Both the position numbers and the translations under genes were made by a program. The notes below the pieces were generated by a model. That model made no database searches and was not told the DNA's origin. It saw nothing but the letters and a program-made list of their open reading frames with translations. 64,000 nt of DNA from Balanoglossus misakiensis (taxonomy: Eukaryota; Hemichordata): assembly GCA_040954595.2 (NCBI GenBank), contig CM082591.2, positions 5,518,001 through 5,582,000 on the forward strand, given 5' to 3'. Positions within the stretch are counted from its first letter, which is position 1, and the number at the start of each line of letters is the position of its first letter. Positions 17,535-28,615 of this stretch are shown piece by piece.

Positions 17535-20440
17535 TTGTTGTTGTTGTTGGTGCTGTATATGATGGTGGTGGTGGTGAATATGATGATGGTGGTGGTGGTG
17601 GCAGTCTGTGCTCGTGGTAGTGGCGAATACATGAATTTTAAGAAAAGATGATATATTGATTATGTTACAACAAGAAATATGACGGGAATAATTGCAGGCT
17701 CCTCTGTCAAACCACAAAACTTATCCACCAACATCAGTCACGTTTGTTCGTAATTCATGAATGGAATAAGAAACTAACCATATTATCTCATAATCTGCCC
17801 TTTCTACACTACATTCACAAACTAAATCATTGTAGGAAAGGGGGTCACAAAATGTATATCTTGAACATTTATTTCACTTATTTTAAAGCTTTCTATCTTA
17901 GTACAGTTAACCTAAACACATGCCAATTGTTCGCCCTCGTTAATTAATTTGCGCCAAGTTGACCAGAAAACTCGCATAAATTGGCTAATTACCTCTCAAG
18001 TTGGCAATTACTTTTAGTCCCAAACAAACACTGCAACAGAATATCCAAGGTCAACAAGGTGGCGTGTTCAAATAATTCAACTGGTTCATCTTCGCTTGCG
18101 TTTCGCCACTTATCCTGTTAATCAAGGTTCAAAATATGGCTGATGGTATTTTCATAAAGATGTTAACAACAGGACATGTTATAGTGAATGTGACAGAAAA
18201 GTGTGTTACTATATGATATAATTATCATATTCACTTTTTGAGATGATATAATTTTGTCCAAAAAGTTGAGTCAGTGACGGCAATGTATGTTACGTGATGT
18301 TTCAGACAACTGTCCACCACCTGACACACGTCACTTCAGATCCAACCGATTCATTCGTAAATTGAGACATACAATTTTGTTGAATTTGTGTGCAAATCTA
18401 TGTCAATTCCTTATTGAATTAAGCCATTTTCATGACCCCTGTGTGAACTTTAAATCCTGGCATTTTGTTGGTATGGACAAGTGTAGCATGCTATGTAATT
18501 CATCCTATGTGAATTTGGTATGTTATTAAAGGGAGAATATTGTTTGTAATGTCGAATGACAAATAACGTCTTACCGACAAAACAACAGGATGTAAGGTCA
18601 CTCACGGGTCATGAAAGTGGCCCACGGGAGAGCTTTGTTTACCAAACTTACCAGCATAACATGGGTGCAGTCATTGTATGCCTTCACGTAAGGTTTCAGC
18701 ATTCCAAAGTGAAATACCGGGGTGAGCAGGCGACGACTTCTTTTCCACTTCTTGCCCGTGCTGATGAGGAGACCTTCCCCGATCCATTCCTTCAGAAATC
18801 CGTATGTAGTCATCAAATTGGATGCTGAAAATCAAGTATTATTATTATTATTATTATTATTGCATCTTTATTTCAGATTATAAAATAATCCATAGCAAAA
18901 CAAAACACCATAAAAACATCAAAACAATCGTCTACTCCAAACCTTCCAAAGTCCACTATTTGAGAACACTGATAGTGATAAAACACTGGCTACAAGTGGA
19001 TTACTTGAGAGGTGGAGTCTGCTTAAAAAGCTGAATGTATTGGTGTTAATAAGCCCATTCAAATGAAGCAGCGAAAATTTCCATGATGTACACATTCGTG
19101 TTAGAATTTTTCTTATCCATAGTTTCTGTCTGTCCATTTATAAACTTGAATCAAGTATGATATAAATAGGATTCACGTTTGATGAAAACTTACTAACCAA
19201 AACTTCGCGATTCGATACCATGCGTGTTTTTACCGTGTAAAATGAAAGCTTTATATAAAATACCAGTATATTTCTTGGCACACTGTTTCTTAATTTAAAA
19301 GGAACACCAGCTTTTTGAGCTGAACTTTACATCTGTGGGATATCAGCTGTACTTATCGTTAGATGATCTTGCAGACATAATATTATACTAGTAAATCATT
19401 GTCTAATTCTGGATATTGCCACCCTTAATATTGACGTGAGTGTATTTCTGTATCGTTTATGCTGTAGAGCCGTGTGGCATGTCTTTTCCATTAACAGCTT
19501 AGGCCTAAAGGGTGTACATGTATGTGGAATTCAAATGATAGCTTCTGAAGTGTTCGTCGAAAGTGTTGGTGTTCGGGATGTAGCAAAAAGCACACTTAGT
19601 CCAAGATATAGGCCTATGTATACACACTGTTTGCAAACACATACCTGGAGTGCTAGAGATGGTCTTGATGGTGTCGGGGTGAACCAGATTTAGAAATGAC
19701 TCTGCCGGGGTGCTGTGGACGTAGTAATGGCTGAACGTGTGTGTCAGCGCCTCTATGTGTTGTATCGCTTCTTCCTGTCCCGAACCCTGCAATTGTTCAA
19801 CTTTGTACACTCAGTGGTCACACATACTGTTGGGAGTTGCATTAGTTGACTGAGCTTAGAACAACACGGCCTACATTTCTCAAATGAGTCTCTCCAAAAA
19901 GTCAAATGTCTGGTCACCACTGGTGGAAGTTTCAGCGCTGCGTATAGGCTGTCGGCTGACAGGATGGTTCCAGACAATTTCACACAATTCAGCTATGGAA
20001 CTGTTATAAGATCCATATGTAAAACACAGTTTGCTTTTTCTTCAAGGGGGTGCCTGTGTACTGTACGTTCACCAAAGCAGCACCCACCCGATGGAAGAAG
20101 GTGACTAGCCCCTAATTTCATGACAGACATCTCAGTAAATGCATGCAGCATATATTGGCGATCGTTCACCTATCACTCACTTTTGACATGTAAAAAGCCT
20201 TCCTCGAGTTGGAGGCAAATAATCGTGGCCATGCATGCAAATGCAATTCCACGTACTTACGATTTTGGCGTGGCCGAACAACCAGTGCCCGCCGGGCGCA
20301 GTGGGGAAAGAACGCAAAAGGACGCCATAGTGTCGCCTTGCTCGGATCAGCGTCCATAGTCTCCACGCGAAGCTGAGCAGCGACACGACGATAACAGTGG
20401 AAAGAATGGCGCAGACATTCTCGAAGACTGTGCCAGCCAT
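15187..20440 (-). CDS. Cytochrome P450 family 4 (CYP4F-like) monooxygenase, copy B
   Basis: This nine-exon gene encodes a 511-residue paralogue of the neighbouring CYP4, in inverted orientation. Exons 5' to 3': 20440-20261, 19786-19645, 18824-18652, 18114-17993, 17303-17048, 16824-16628, 16298-16165, 15807-15660, 15370-15187. Exons 3, 4, 6, 7 and 8 are 173, 122, 197, 134 and 148 nt, identical to copy A, and all phases agree. Hallmarks are an N-terminal anchor, [16 protein letters not shown] (C-helix), [15 protein letters not shown] (I-helix with the heme-linking Glu), LKESLR (ExxR) and [14 protein letters not shown] (heme Cys). The start Met at 20440 was preferred over one further upstream in the same frame because it gives the usual length and a direct signal anchor. 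Intron 5 contains a long GGT/GTT array. Like copy A it should be an ER-bound fatty-acid hydroxylase; the substrate is unknown. Confidence 0.93.
17346..17600. repeat. GGT/GTT trinucleotide array in CYP4-B intron 5
   Basis: About 250 bp is built almost entirely of GGT, GTT and GAT triplets. It lies upstream of the acceptor of exon 17303-17048 on the minus strand. Poly-Gln, Asn, His and Val reading frames across it, including a 210-codon one, are artefacts of the triplet repeat. Confidence 0.9.
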
Positions 20441-21678
20441 GGCGTGTTGTGTGAGGCGACCTGATTGTGCTATGACCTTAGCCTTTTGAACTCGGGGCTC
20501 CCAAGACAGACATCGTGCTACATTGTTTACATGACATCTAAATATTAAAGCAAATGTCACCCTGCCTAACCCTTTCTCTGATATATGGCTCGCTTACATA
20601 GTCTGGTCCCCTGCCCCAATCCCACCGCTGGCTGCGCTACGCTAAGGGGAAAGGGGTCAGGCACGCCTATTTATAAACATGGCAATCATTGGTCAATAAA
20701 TACGAGCACAGATACTACGTTTCCCGTTCCCTCCTTCACCTCCACGAATGTTTATCATTCGATTTCCAACTTTACGACAAATGAAACAACATAAACTGCC
20801 TGGACGCATCCATCTTGTTTATGATCACGTGGTCTGCCCAGGTTTCTGGCACGATAACACCGGGTATACTAACTGAGCACTTTCGTATCCTTGGCAGAGG
20901 AGAAATGATTCAGAAACACGCACTTTTTTTCAATCTGAATATGGCATTTTATTTGATAATAGCGGGCTGTGAGAAAACAATGGTAATCATTGATAAAATT
21001 GATAATATTTCCGTTTGGCATTGTCAGCCTTGTGTGACCCAAATGCCTAATTGCTTTCATGTTCTCAGTCACCAGTATCAATACATTACAACTGCACTGA
21101 AATGAATTAACTAGTTAAATGTCAAAACTGAAGTATTTTTCGCGTTTCCACGTACATAGTAAGCCACCAAAAATAAGATAACCGGAATAATCGAATAATG
21201 TCAAAAAGTGCGACTTTGTCACTTAAAAGCGAAAGGAAAACAACAAACATCTAGACTTTTGGTACAATAATCTGTACAAAAATGCCATGACAAGAATATA
21301 ATGAAATAATACATGTATCTCAATAATCATTGCTTCTAAATACATAACAGTCACAGAGTATAAAAAAAGAAAATGTCAAATTTCATTTCCTTTATAATGA
21401 AAAAGAAAGAGGCGTGGTCATCAGGTTTCACTGATACCCTCAGGCTTGTGTTACTTCACCACACTATAATTTCCAATGTTTACATTTTTTTGAAAATTAA
21501 AATTGTCACTTTGGTACACTACATGTATTTAAATGGCTTTTGCATTCGAAGATGAAAAACCAGAGTTCATCTTCTCTCTAATGTCAACAGTTGCGCATTT
21601 TGCTTCTTTGACATCAGCCACTGGGACAGTTGTTTGTAAAGCTTGTTTGTTAATACAGGGAGTCTTATGGACACTTAT
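20441..21678. other. Intergenic region and probable 3' UTR of TRIM-NHL A
   Basis: This holds the upstream region of CYP4-B and the downstream region of TRIM-NHL A. About 200 bp before the TRIM stop (roughly 21470-21678) closely matches the same position downstream of TRIM-NHL B (roughly 25770-25976), so the paralogues share 3' flanking sequence. No other gene was seen. Confidence 0.6.
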
Positions 21679-24012
21679 TTACTGCGCGAATACCTTTACA
21701 CAGTGGTTTCCATAGTCAGCAACCAGAACCTTAGAAAGTGGTTCATCATCCGTTACACAGATACCATAGGGTCCACAGAGTCCGTCATCGTCACTGTCAA
21801 CGCGACAGACAAATTTCCCCCCAGATTCATATTTGACAATTTTGTTATTGTAGTCATCTGAGACATACACATAGCCGTGTTTATCCACAGCCACTCCGCG
21901 GGGCCCACTCAGCTGACCATCTCCACTTCCGTAAGAGCCGAATGTATACAGGAAGTGACCATCACCATCGAACACTTGAATTCGATGGTTACTGGCATCT
22001 GATACATAGACATTGCCTTTGTCGTCAATGCAGACAAACCATGGGCAGCTAAACTCACCCTCCTTACTTCCCTTACTCCCAAATGATTTGATATGATTTC
22101 CATCCTGGTCGTAGATGTGAATACAGTGTGCACCGTGATCCACAACATAAACCCTCCCATTGACAGGACTTATGCCAATACCGAGCGGCCATTGAAACTT
22201 TCCCTTCCCAAAACACCTGATCAGTTTGCCTTTCTCGTCACAGACAATTACCTGCCTATTTCCTTCATCTGTTGTGAAAACATTTCCCTCCACTGACACA
22301 GCTGCATCGTTTGGTCTAAATGCATTACCCAAATTTCCAAATTGGAATTTTTTCTTCTGTTTTCCACCCACACTGAAAGATTGCAATCTACGATTGCCAA
22401 AGTCAGAAACTAACGCATCTCCTGTTCTTGTGAGGGTTACCCCATATGGACTCCACAGCTGACCAACCCCAAAACCAAACTCCCCAAATTTACACATCAA
22501 CCCTTTCTTAGGGACCACATTACTTCTAACTGGTGATCCCTGTACAGGTTTCTTAGGGATTGGAGTCTTCAAAGTGGTTGTTTCGTTTCTACTCACTTTC
22601 ACCCTCTCCACACTGTCAACTTCCTTCGATTTGACCGCGTCGGTAGAAGCTGCACCGTGCGTTCTGTTGCCCCCAGTTGCCGTGGCTACGGTGCTATCTT
22701 CAGCACCCGTTCGAGTCTTTGACACACCCGTCTTCAAAGTCATTGTTCCGGTTTTACTCTCTTTCACTCTCTCTGGACTCTCAACTTCAATCGATTCCGA
22801 TTTGACCGCGTCGGTAGAAGCTGAACCGTGCGATATGTTGCCTCCAGTTGCCATGGATACAGTGTTGTCTCCATCCGTTCGCGACTTCGACACACCCGTC
22901 AATGTATACGTCATCGCTGTTTGGATTATACCGAGGGTCTTCGTCTTGCAGAAGTCGCCACTCGGTTTGAACTCCATGTAGTCACTCTCTCTCGGCTCGC
23001 ACTTACTCTCTTCCTTCAGTAATTGTTTCACTTTGGTAGATATTCCAACTTTGGCCGACATCAGGTGTGCAGCGTTGCCATAATTCATCAGCTTCTCGGA
23101 ATATTCTCGTGCATTTGAGAGATCATACTGCATGATTTCCAGTTCTTTCAGTTGGGAGTTCAAATTGACGTTTCTTGAGTCGTATTCGGCCTTCATTTCT
23201 GTCTGAAGTTTGTCGTCATCTTCTGAAATAAGACGAATCGTTTCTTCTATCGTTTTCTGGGTGTGATCTTTTAGTTTCTTTGTTTCTTTCTTGAAGCACG
23301 TATCCAGGGATTGCAAGGTGAACGTCACGGCAGTTTTGCTGTCGTTTGCTTCGGTTTCTTTCATTTTCACTTTGTCAATCATGGCCGTCAGATGTTTGGT
23401 GTATTCTGTGGCGGCATCTTTGACGCACCTGTATTTGTGCTGTGTCATTGGATGGTCCAACACGGTACACTTCAGACAGATCGTCCCGTCGCATGTATCG
23501 CAGTAGAATTCGATCTCGTAGTTTGGGTGCTTGGTGCAGTAGACCGGAGGCTGCACTGACGCAGGGTCGGCTGACTTGGCCGAGAGATACTCGTCAAGGG
23601 AAATCAGGCGGTGGGATCTCGCCAGCGGTAGCACCTTGTGCGTGGCTTCACACGCGGAGCATAAGGCGATGGCACACTCCACGCAGTGCTTCACCTGATC
23701 CCCTTGCTTGCAGCCTTCACATTTCGCCAGATCATCTTGCTTGTCGCCTCGTTTCTTGAACAAGTCCACTAAATCGTTCAAGAACGGGTTGTTGTCAAGG
23801 CCGGCTGCACCGTCGGCGGGCAGTTGGTGTGATCGCCGACACACCGGGCAGGTCACAGACCGGCCTCCCCCGGCCAGCTTACCCAGACACGGCTCACAGA
23901 AGGTGTGGAAACACGGTAGAATCTTAGCATTCTGGTATCGCTGTGAGCATACAGTACAGAGGAGGAAATTCTCGTTGATTTCCTCCAGAAAGGTGGTCGC
24001 CTTTGCAGCCAT
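21679..24012 (-). CDS. TRIM-NHL protein A: RING, two B-boxes, coiled coil, Ser/Thr repeats, NHL propeller
   Basis: This intronless gene encodes 777 residues and is a probable E3 ubiquitin ligase of the TRIM2/TRIM3/TRIM71-like NHL class, acting in the cytoplasm. The RING Cys/His set is at about residues 19-58 (CTVC, CFHTFC, EPC, CPVC). B-box 1 is at about 98-134 (CEGC, HCVEC) and B-box 2 at about 158-194 (YCTKH, FYCDTCD). A coiled coil spans about 200-320, and six NHL repeats run from about 497 to the end. The filamin domain normally placed between coiled coil and NHL is missing; two 56-residue Ser/Thr-rich repeats stand there instead. The NHL half closely resembles that of B, but the RING-coiled-coil half is clearly more divergent. 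The ligand is unknown; NHL propellers in relatives bind RNA or protein. Confidence 0.93.
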   Translation of the reverse strand: MAAKATTFLEEINENFLLCTVCSQRYQNAKILPCFHTFCEPCLGKLAGGGRSVTCPVCRRSHQLPADGAAGLDNNPFLNDLVDLFKKRGDKQDDLAKCEGCKQGDQVKHCVECAIALCSACEATHKVLPLARSHRLISLDEYLSAKSADPASVQPPVYCTKHPNYEIEFYCDTCDGTICLKCTVLDHPMTQHKYRCVKDAATEYTKHLTAMIDKVKMKETEANDSKTAVTFTLQSLDTCFKKETKKLKDHTQKTIEETIRLISEDDDKLQTEMKAEYDSRNVNLNSQLKELEIMQYDLSNAREYSEKLMNYGNAAHLMSAKVGISTKVKQLLKEESKCEPRESDYMEFKPSGDFCKTKTLGIIQTAMTYTLTGVSKSRTDGDNTVSMATGGNISHGSASTDAVKSESIEVESPERVKESKTGTMTLKTGVSKTRTGAEDSTVATATGGNRTHGAASTDAVKSKEVDSVERVKVSRNETTTLKTPIPKKPVQGSPVRSNVVPKKGLMCKFGEFGFGVGQLWSPYGVTLTRTGDALVSDFGNRRLQSFSVGGKQKKKFQFGNLGNAFRPNDAAVSVEGNVFTTDEGNRQVIVCDEKGKLIRCFGKGKFQWPLGIGISPVNGRVYVVDHGAHCIHIYDQDGNHIKSFGSKGSKEGEFSCPWFVCIDDKGNVYVSDASNHRIQVFDGDGHFLYTFGSYGSGDGQLSGPRGVAVDKHGYVYVSDDYNNKIVKYESGGKFVCRVDSDDDGLCGPYGICVTDDEPLSKVLVADYGNHCVKVFAQ
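22564..22899 (-). repeat. Coding tandem repeat, two 168-bp units, inside TRIM-NHL A
   Basis: The motif GACACACCCGT recurs at 22721 and 22889, giving an exact 168-bp (56-codon) period. Both units begin TGVSK, share ATGGN, a STDAVKS core and an ERVK segment, and end with TLK. They replace the filamin domain that B retains. The sequence is rich in Ser, Thr and charged residues and looks disordered. Confidence 0.9.
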
Positions 24013-25976
24013 TTTGGTGAACGCCTAGATTGTGCGCCAGTTTGTACCTGTCTCTCTGAGGTCATGTGATTTGCTTATGAATTGACTCTGTGTACGTGAT
24101 ACTGTAGTATGTAGGCGAGGCAAACTAAAGCCCAGTAGCTAGGCACTATTGAGTTGGACAAACTTTTCGTTCTGATCTTTGGACTTCATACCACTTGTAG
24201 GTCTATATAAAGATACTCGTCATTGTACGGCAGATGCCTGTTTAACCTCGCTATAGTTCTTGTTTTAACAGTTTCAAGTCTTTCAACATTCAGCTGCCAC
24301 TATCAGCATCAATCAATCCAACCAGCCGATAACTGACCTGATTAATTTATTGCGTTACAACGCCTCCGTGCAGATTCTAATAACATGCATATACATTGTA
24401 CATGCTCATACCACGAAAGTTGTGTCAGACGCATGCTGAGTGCTGCATGAATGAAATGCCCTTATCGCCAGCGACACTGCTAAGTCGCTGTCCGCATTGC
24501 AACCACCTTCACTGTAAACGATAAATATGATAAACATTTGTGCAGAATGTGAATCGTAGAGAGCAGATCTTGACAGAATATGTGAAATAGTGCTTATAAT
24601 ATTATGATCGTCCTACACATGTAGAATCTCAGCGTAATACAATGAATCCCTAACAGACTACCCACTGGGCCACCTTCCAGTATTCGGCGGCGCGTTTATG
24701 CAAATAAATCCGGAGGAATCTGGGCGATGATGTAATCAATTCTTTGGTACATATAGAGTGTCGAGTGGACAAGTGAACACATATCGATCCGTTTCTTTGA
24801 CCTGAAGTCCTGGGGTTATCAGGGCTGTCACGCCTGCCCTCTGTTGTGTGATTTTATTGGGGGTTGGGACAAATGTATAGGTTGTTTTTTGCTTTCTGTT
24901 TGTCTCTCACGGGATTGATGCATGAATCAGATTTGTCTATCATCAGAATCTAGTCCGTCTGCAGACTTTATAGATGGCCAACGGCATGAGTCTTTCCCTG
25001 GCGACTGGTGAGCCTATACGGAGACCTTTCAATATGAACACACTCCAATGACACAGATGGTTTTTCTGTCCAAAATTCTGGGTCTACTGTTCTCACTACA
25101 TGTATATCGTTCACTTGTTTTATTTGTTAGTTTTCCCTGAGTAGGGCTTTCCAGGTTCAAAGCCCGAAGATATAAACGCAATTCTCAGAATGTTTATTAG
25201 GTCTGCGGGAAATCTGCGTTTCTGAGTATTTCAAGAAGCCGCCCATTGCACAGTGCCAACAATTATCACCGTGGTCACAATTGGACTATTTCATATACCC
25301 GTGGCATATCGCCGATAACATTTTACCATGTAGTCGACATCAAACACCCAGCGCGTTTGACGCTTCGCTTAGGAGGGGGGGGGGGGGGTTGTATCTAAAA
25401 ATACAGACGAAAATCTGCTTCAGTCCCATAGCTGTACCTTGGCTTCTTTTATTTTGATAGACACTCACATGTTTATATTTAAATTTTGTTGATTTTATTA
25501 TATCTATGCAATACATCAAACGCAGTAGTATTTCCAATAGGACACTGATGTTGAAAATTTGAAATTTATAAAAAACTAAAACAACTTTAAGAAAGAATCA
25601 ATATACATAACAATGCTTCCAAGTTAATACCGAGAGTGTCGGAATATTCATACCAAACTTGATTGGTTGATACAGATTATTTGTGTGAATATTTCTAGGA
25701 AAATACAGCTTTTCCGCTCGAATTTATAAAAAAAGGAAAACTGTGTTACATAGAGTAGAAATGGAACTATAATTTCCAATGTTTACATTTTTTTGGAAAT
25801 TAAAATTGTCACTTTGGTACACTATTTCTATGGCTTATGCATTCGAAGGTGAAAGACCAGAGTTCATCTTCTCTCTAATGTCAACAGTTGCGGATTTTGC
25901 TTCTTTTGACATCAGCCACTGGGACAGTTGTTTGTGAAGCTTGTTTGTTAATACAGGGAGTCTTATGGACACTTAT
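24013..25976. other. Spacer between TRIM-NHL A and B
   Basis: This contains the promoter side of A and the 3' flank of B. A run of G residues sits near 25375-25388. From about 25770 the sequence matches the 3' flank of A. I find no gene or transposon with defined ends. Confidence 0.5.
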
Positions 25977-28166
25977 TTACTGCGCGAATACCTTTACACA
26001 GTGGTTTCCCCGGTCAGCAACCAGAACCTTACAAAGTGGTTCATCATCCGTTACACAGATACCATGGGGTTTATTGAGTCCATCGTCGTCACTGTCAACA
26101 CGACAGACAAATTTCCCCCCAGATTCATATTTGACAATTCTGTTATTTTCGCAATCTGAGACATGCACATAGCCGTGTTTATCCACAGCCACTCCACGGG
26201 GGTAACTCAGCTGACCATCTCCACTTCCGTAAGAGCCGAATGTATACAGGAAGTGACCATCGCCATCGAACACTTGAATGCGATGGTTACAAGTATCTGA
26301 TACATAGACATTGCCTTTGTCGTCAATGCAGACAAACCATGGATGGAAAAACTCACCCTCCTTACTTCCCTCTCTCCCAAATGATTTGATATGATTTCCA
26401 TCTTCGTCGTAGATGTGAATGCAGTGTCCATGGAGATCCACAACATAAACCCTCCCATTGACAGGACTTATACCAATACCGACTGGGCATTCAATCTTTC
26501 CCTTCCCAAAACACCTGATCAGTTTGCCATTCTCGTCACACACAATTACCTGCTTATTTCCTGCATCTGTTGTGTAAACATTTCCATCCACCGACACAGC
26601 TGCATCGTATGGTTCAAATGCATTACCCAAATTTCCAAATTGGAATATTTTCTGCTGTTTTCCACCCACACTGAAAGATTGCAATCTATGATTATCACAG
26701 TCAGAAACTAACGCATCACCTGTTCTTGTGAGGGTTACCCCATATGGATTCTTCAGCTGACCAACCCCTGAACCCTCCTCCCCAAATTTATACACCAATC
26801 CCTTCTTAGGAATAACTTTAAGTCTAACCGGTGAACCCCGTACTACTTTCTTACGTACCGACACTGACAGTTCATGTTCGCCTTCCGTGTTTGCACGAGT
26901 TTTCAAACTCAGAGTCCCGTCGTTATTATCGCTGACTTCCACTTTTTCTCCTGATGTCAAGGCAGCCTCAACTTCGTCGATTTTTGTCTTAACCGGTGAC
27001 GTCATTGTGACGCATATTTCTTCGTCTATTCTTGTGAAGTCTGGAGCATCACGTATTCCATAAGGAAATGTAGTCTCTATCGCTCCTACCTTCTTCTCCG
27101 TACAGAAATCATCACACGGTTCGAACTTCAGGTAGTCGCTCTCTATCGGTTCGGTTTCTGTCTCCAATTTCAGCAATTCTGTCATCTGACTGCCGATCCC
27201 CTTCTTTGCCGTCATCAGCTGCGTAGCGTTGCCATGGTGAACCAGTTTCTCGGCGTATTCTCGCGCGTGCGACAGATCATTCTGGCAAACTTCCATTTCT
27301 TTCAGCTGAGCGTTTAAATTCAATTTTCGCCTGTCGTATTCGTCTTTCAGTTCTTTCAGAAGTTTGTCGCCGTTTTCTTGTATCAGACGAGTGAGTTCTT
27401 CAATTGTGTTACGGATGTGTTCTCTCAATTGGTCGCCTTCTCTCCTGAAGCTCTCGTCTAAGGATGTCGATACTTGGGTTACAGCTATCGTGCTCTCACT
27501 GACCTGAGTTTCTTTCGTTTTCACTTTGTCAATGGTCGTTAGCAAATCTTCGGTGTAGGCTTCGGCTGCCTGTTTCACACAACGGTACTGGTGATCGGGT
27601 TTGCAATGATCCAACGCCGTGCACTTCAGACAGATCGACTTGTCGCACGTATCGCAGTAGAATTCGATCTCGCAGTTTGGATGTTTGCTGCAGTAGATCG
27701 GTGGCTGAACGGAGGCGGGGTCGACCGACTTGGCGGTGCTGTATTCGTCCAGTGAAACGAGCCGGTGCAGTTTCGTCAACGGGACTTTTACGTGTCCCCT
27801 GGAACAAACATCACACATTTCGAGCGAACACTCGACACAGTGCATGGTCCGAACGCCTTGCTCGCACAGTTCACACTTCATCGTTGACGTCGAAGTGTCT
27901 CGTTTATTAAGCAGTTCAACCAAATCGTTCAGAAAACCGCTGGTGTCGAAGCCGGACACGCCATTACCCGGAAGCTCGTGTGACCGCCGACATATTGGAC
28001 AGTTTACAGCACCACGAGTTTTCTCTGCCAGCTTACCCAGACACGGCTCGCAGAAGGTGTGTAGACACGGTAGAATTTTCGCATTCTTGTACCTCTCTGA
28101 ACAGACAGCACAGAGGAGGAAATTCTCGTCGATTTCCGTTGCAACCCCAGAATCCTTGGCAGCCAT
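25977..28166 (-). CDS. TRIM-NHL protein B: RING, two B-boxes, coiled coil, filamin, NHL propeller
   Basis: This intronless gene encodes 729 residues from the Met at 28166. The frame stays open for 20 codons upstream to another Met, but MAAKDSG aligns with the MAAK start of A and C. The RING begins at CAVC, with CLHTFC and CPIC, followed by two B-boxes (CELC/HCVEC and YCSKH/FYCDTCD) and a coiled coil. A filamin-type immunoglobulin domain contains VSDNNDGTLSLK and ends RGSPVRLKV, and six NHL repeats follow. It is probably a cytoplasmic E3 ligase. Codons for about the first 299 residues and the whole upstream region lie inside the 16-kb duplication, so a truncated second copy of its 5' part exists at 44283. 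Confidence 0.94.
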   Translation of the reverse strand: MAAKDSGVATEIDENFLLCAVCSERYKNAKILPCLHTFCEPCLGKLAEKTRGAVNCPICRRSHELPGNGVSGFDTSGFLNDLVELLNKRDTSTSTMKCELCEQGVRTMHCVECSLEMCDVCSRGHVKVPLTKLHRLVSLDEYSTAKSVDPASVQPPIYCSKHPNCEIEFYCDTCDKSICLKCTALDHCKPDHQYRCVKQAAEAYTEDLLTTIDKVKTKETQVSESTIAVTQVSTSLDESFRREGDQLREHIRNTIEELTRLIQENGDKLLKELKDEYDRRKLNLNAQLKEMEVCQNDLSHAREYAEKLVHHGNATQLMTAKKGIGSQMTELLKLETETEPIESDYLKFEPCDDFCTEKKVGAIETTFPYGIRDAPDFTRIDEEICVTMTSPVKTKIDEVEAALTSGEKVEVSDNNDGTLSLKTRANTEGEHELSVSVRKKVVRGSPVRLKVIPKKGLVYKFGEEGSGVGQLKNPYGVTLTRTGDALVSDCDNHRLQSFSVGGKQQKIFQFGNLGNAFEPYDAAVSVDGNVYTTDAGNKQVIVCDENGKLIRCFGKGKIECPVGIGISPVNGRVYVVDLHGHCIHIYDEDGNHIKSFGREGSKEGEFFHPWFVCIDDKGNVYVSDTCNHRIQVFDGDGHFLYTFGSYGSGDGQLSYPRGVAVDKHGYVHVSDCENNRIVKYESGGKFVCRVDSDDDGLNKPHGICVTDDEPLCKVLVADRGNHCVKVFAQ

Positions 28167-28491
28167 GATCGCTCTGTTCGCTGATCGTCTGTTTACCGGA
28201 CTCGTGACCTGGCTAGTTACCATCACGTGACCAAATTCTACGAACTGTGCATTGACATTGTATTTCTACGAAAGGGGCTATACTATGGTCTTTCTTTTGT
28301 GCATATGGAGTTGAGAGATTTTGAAATTTAAGATTCGTGAACACAAATCAAAAGTATAATATTCGTTGTCCTCAGGTGAACTTTTAAATGACCCGACGTG
28401 ACCTCATATGACCTCCAGAACTGTACATGTACGTTGTATCTCATCTTTCTATTCCTATCAGGCCGAAATGTGGAAATGTGACGTGTAGGAT

Positions 28492-28526
<35 letters not shown>

Positions 28527-28562
28527 CACACACACACACACATACACACACACACACACACA
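28492..28562. repeat. (AC)n microsatellite
   Basis: A dinucleotide array of about 71 bp with a few interruptions, about 330 bp upstream of the TRIM-NHL B start. The copy in unit 2 (44609-44673) is 6 bp shorter. Confidence 0.95.
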
Positions 28563-28615
28563 ACAAGACAGCATTGTGGTGGCGCTATGCACACGCGCCC
28601 TAGCTACATGTAAAC

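Noticed and set aside
17085-17717. 210-codon frame with poly-His and poly-Gln
   Set aside because: It is a shadow of a GGT/GTT intronic array joined to the antisense of a real CYP4 exon.
22574-22981. Plus-strand open frame of 135 codons opposite TRIM-NHL A
   Set aside because: It is an antisense shadow of the Ser/Thr repeat coding region.
28140-28226. Upstream Met at 28226 as the TRIM-NHL B start
   Set aside because: The extra 20 residues have no counterpart in A or C, which start at MAAK; the Met at 28166 was preferred.
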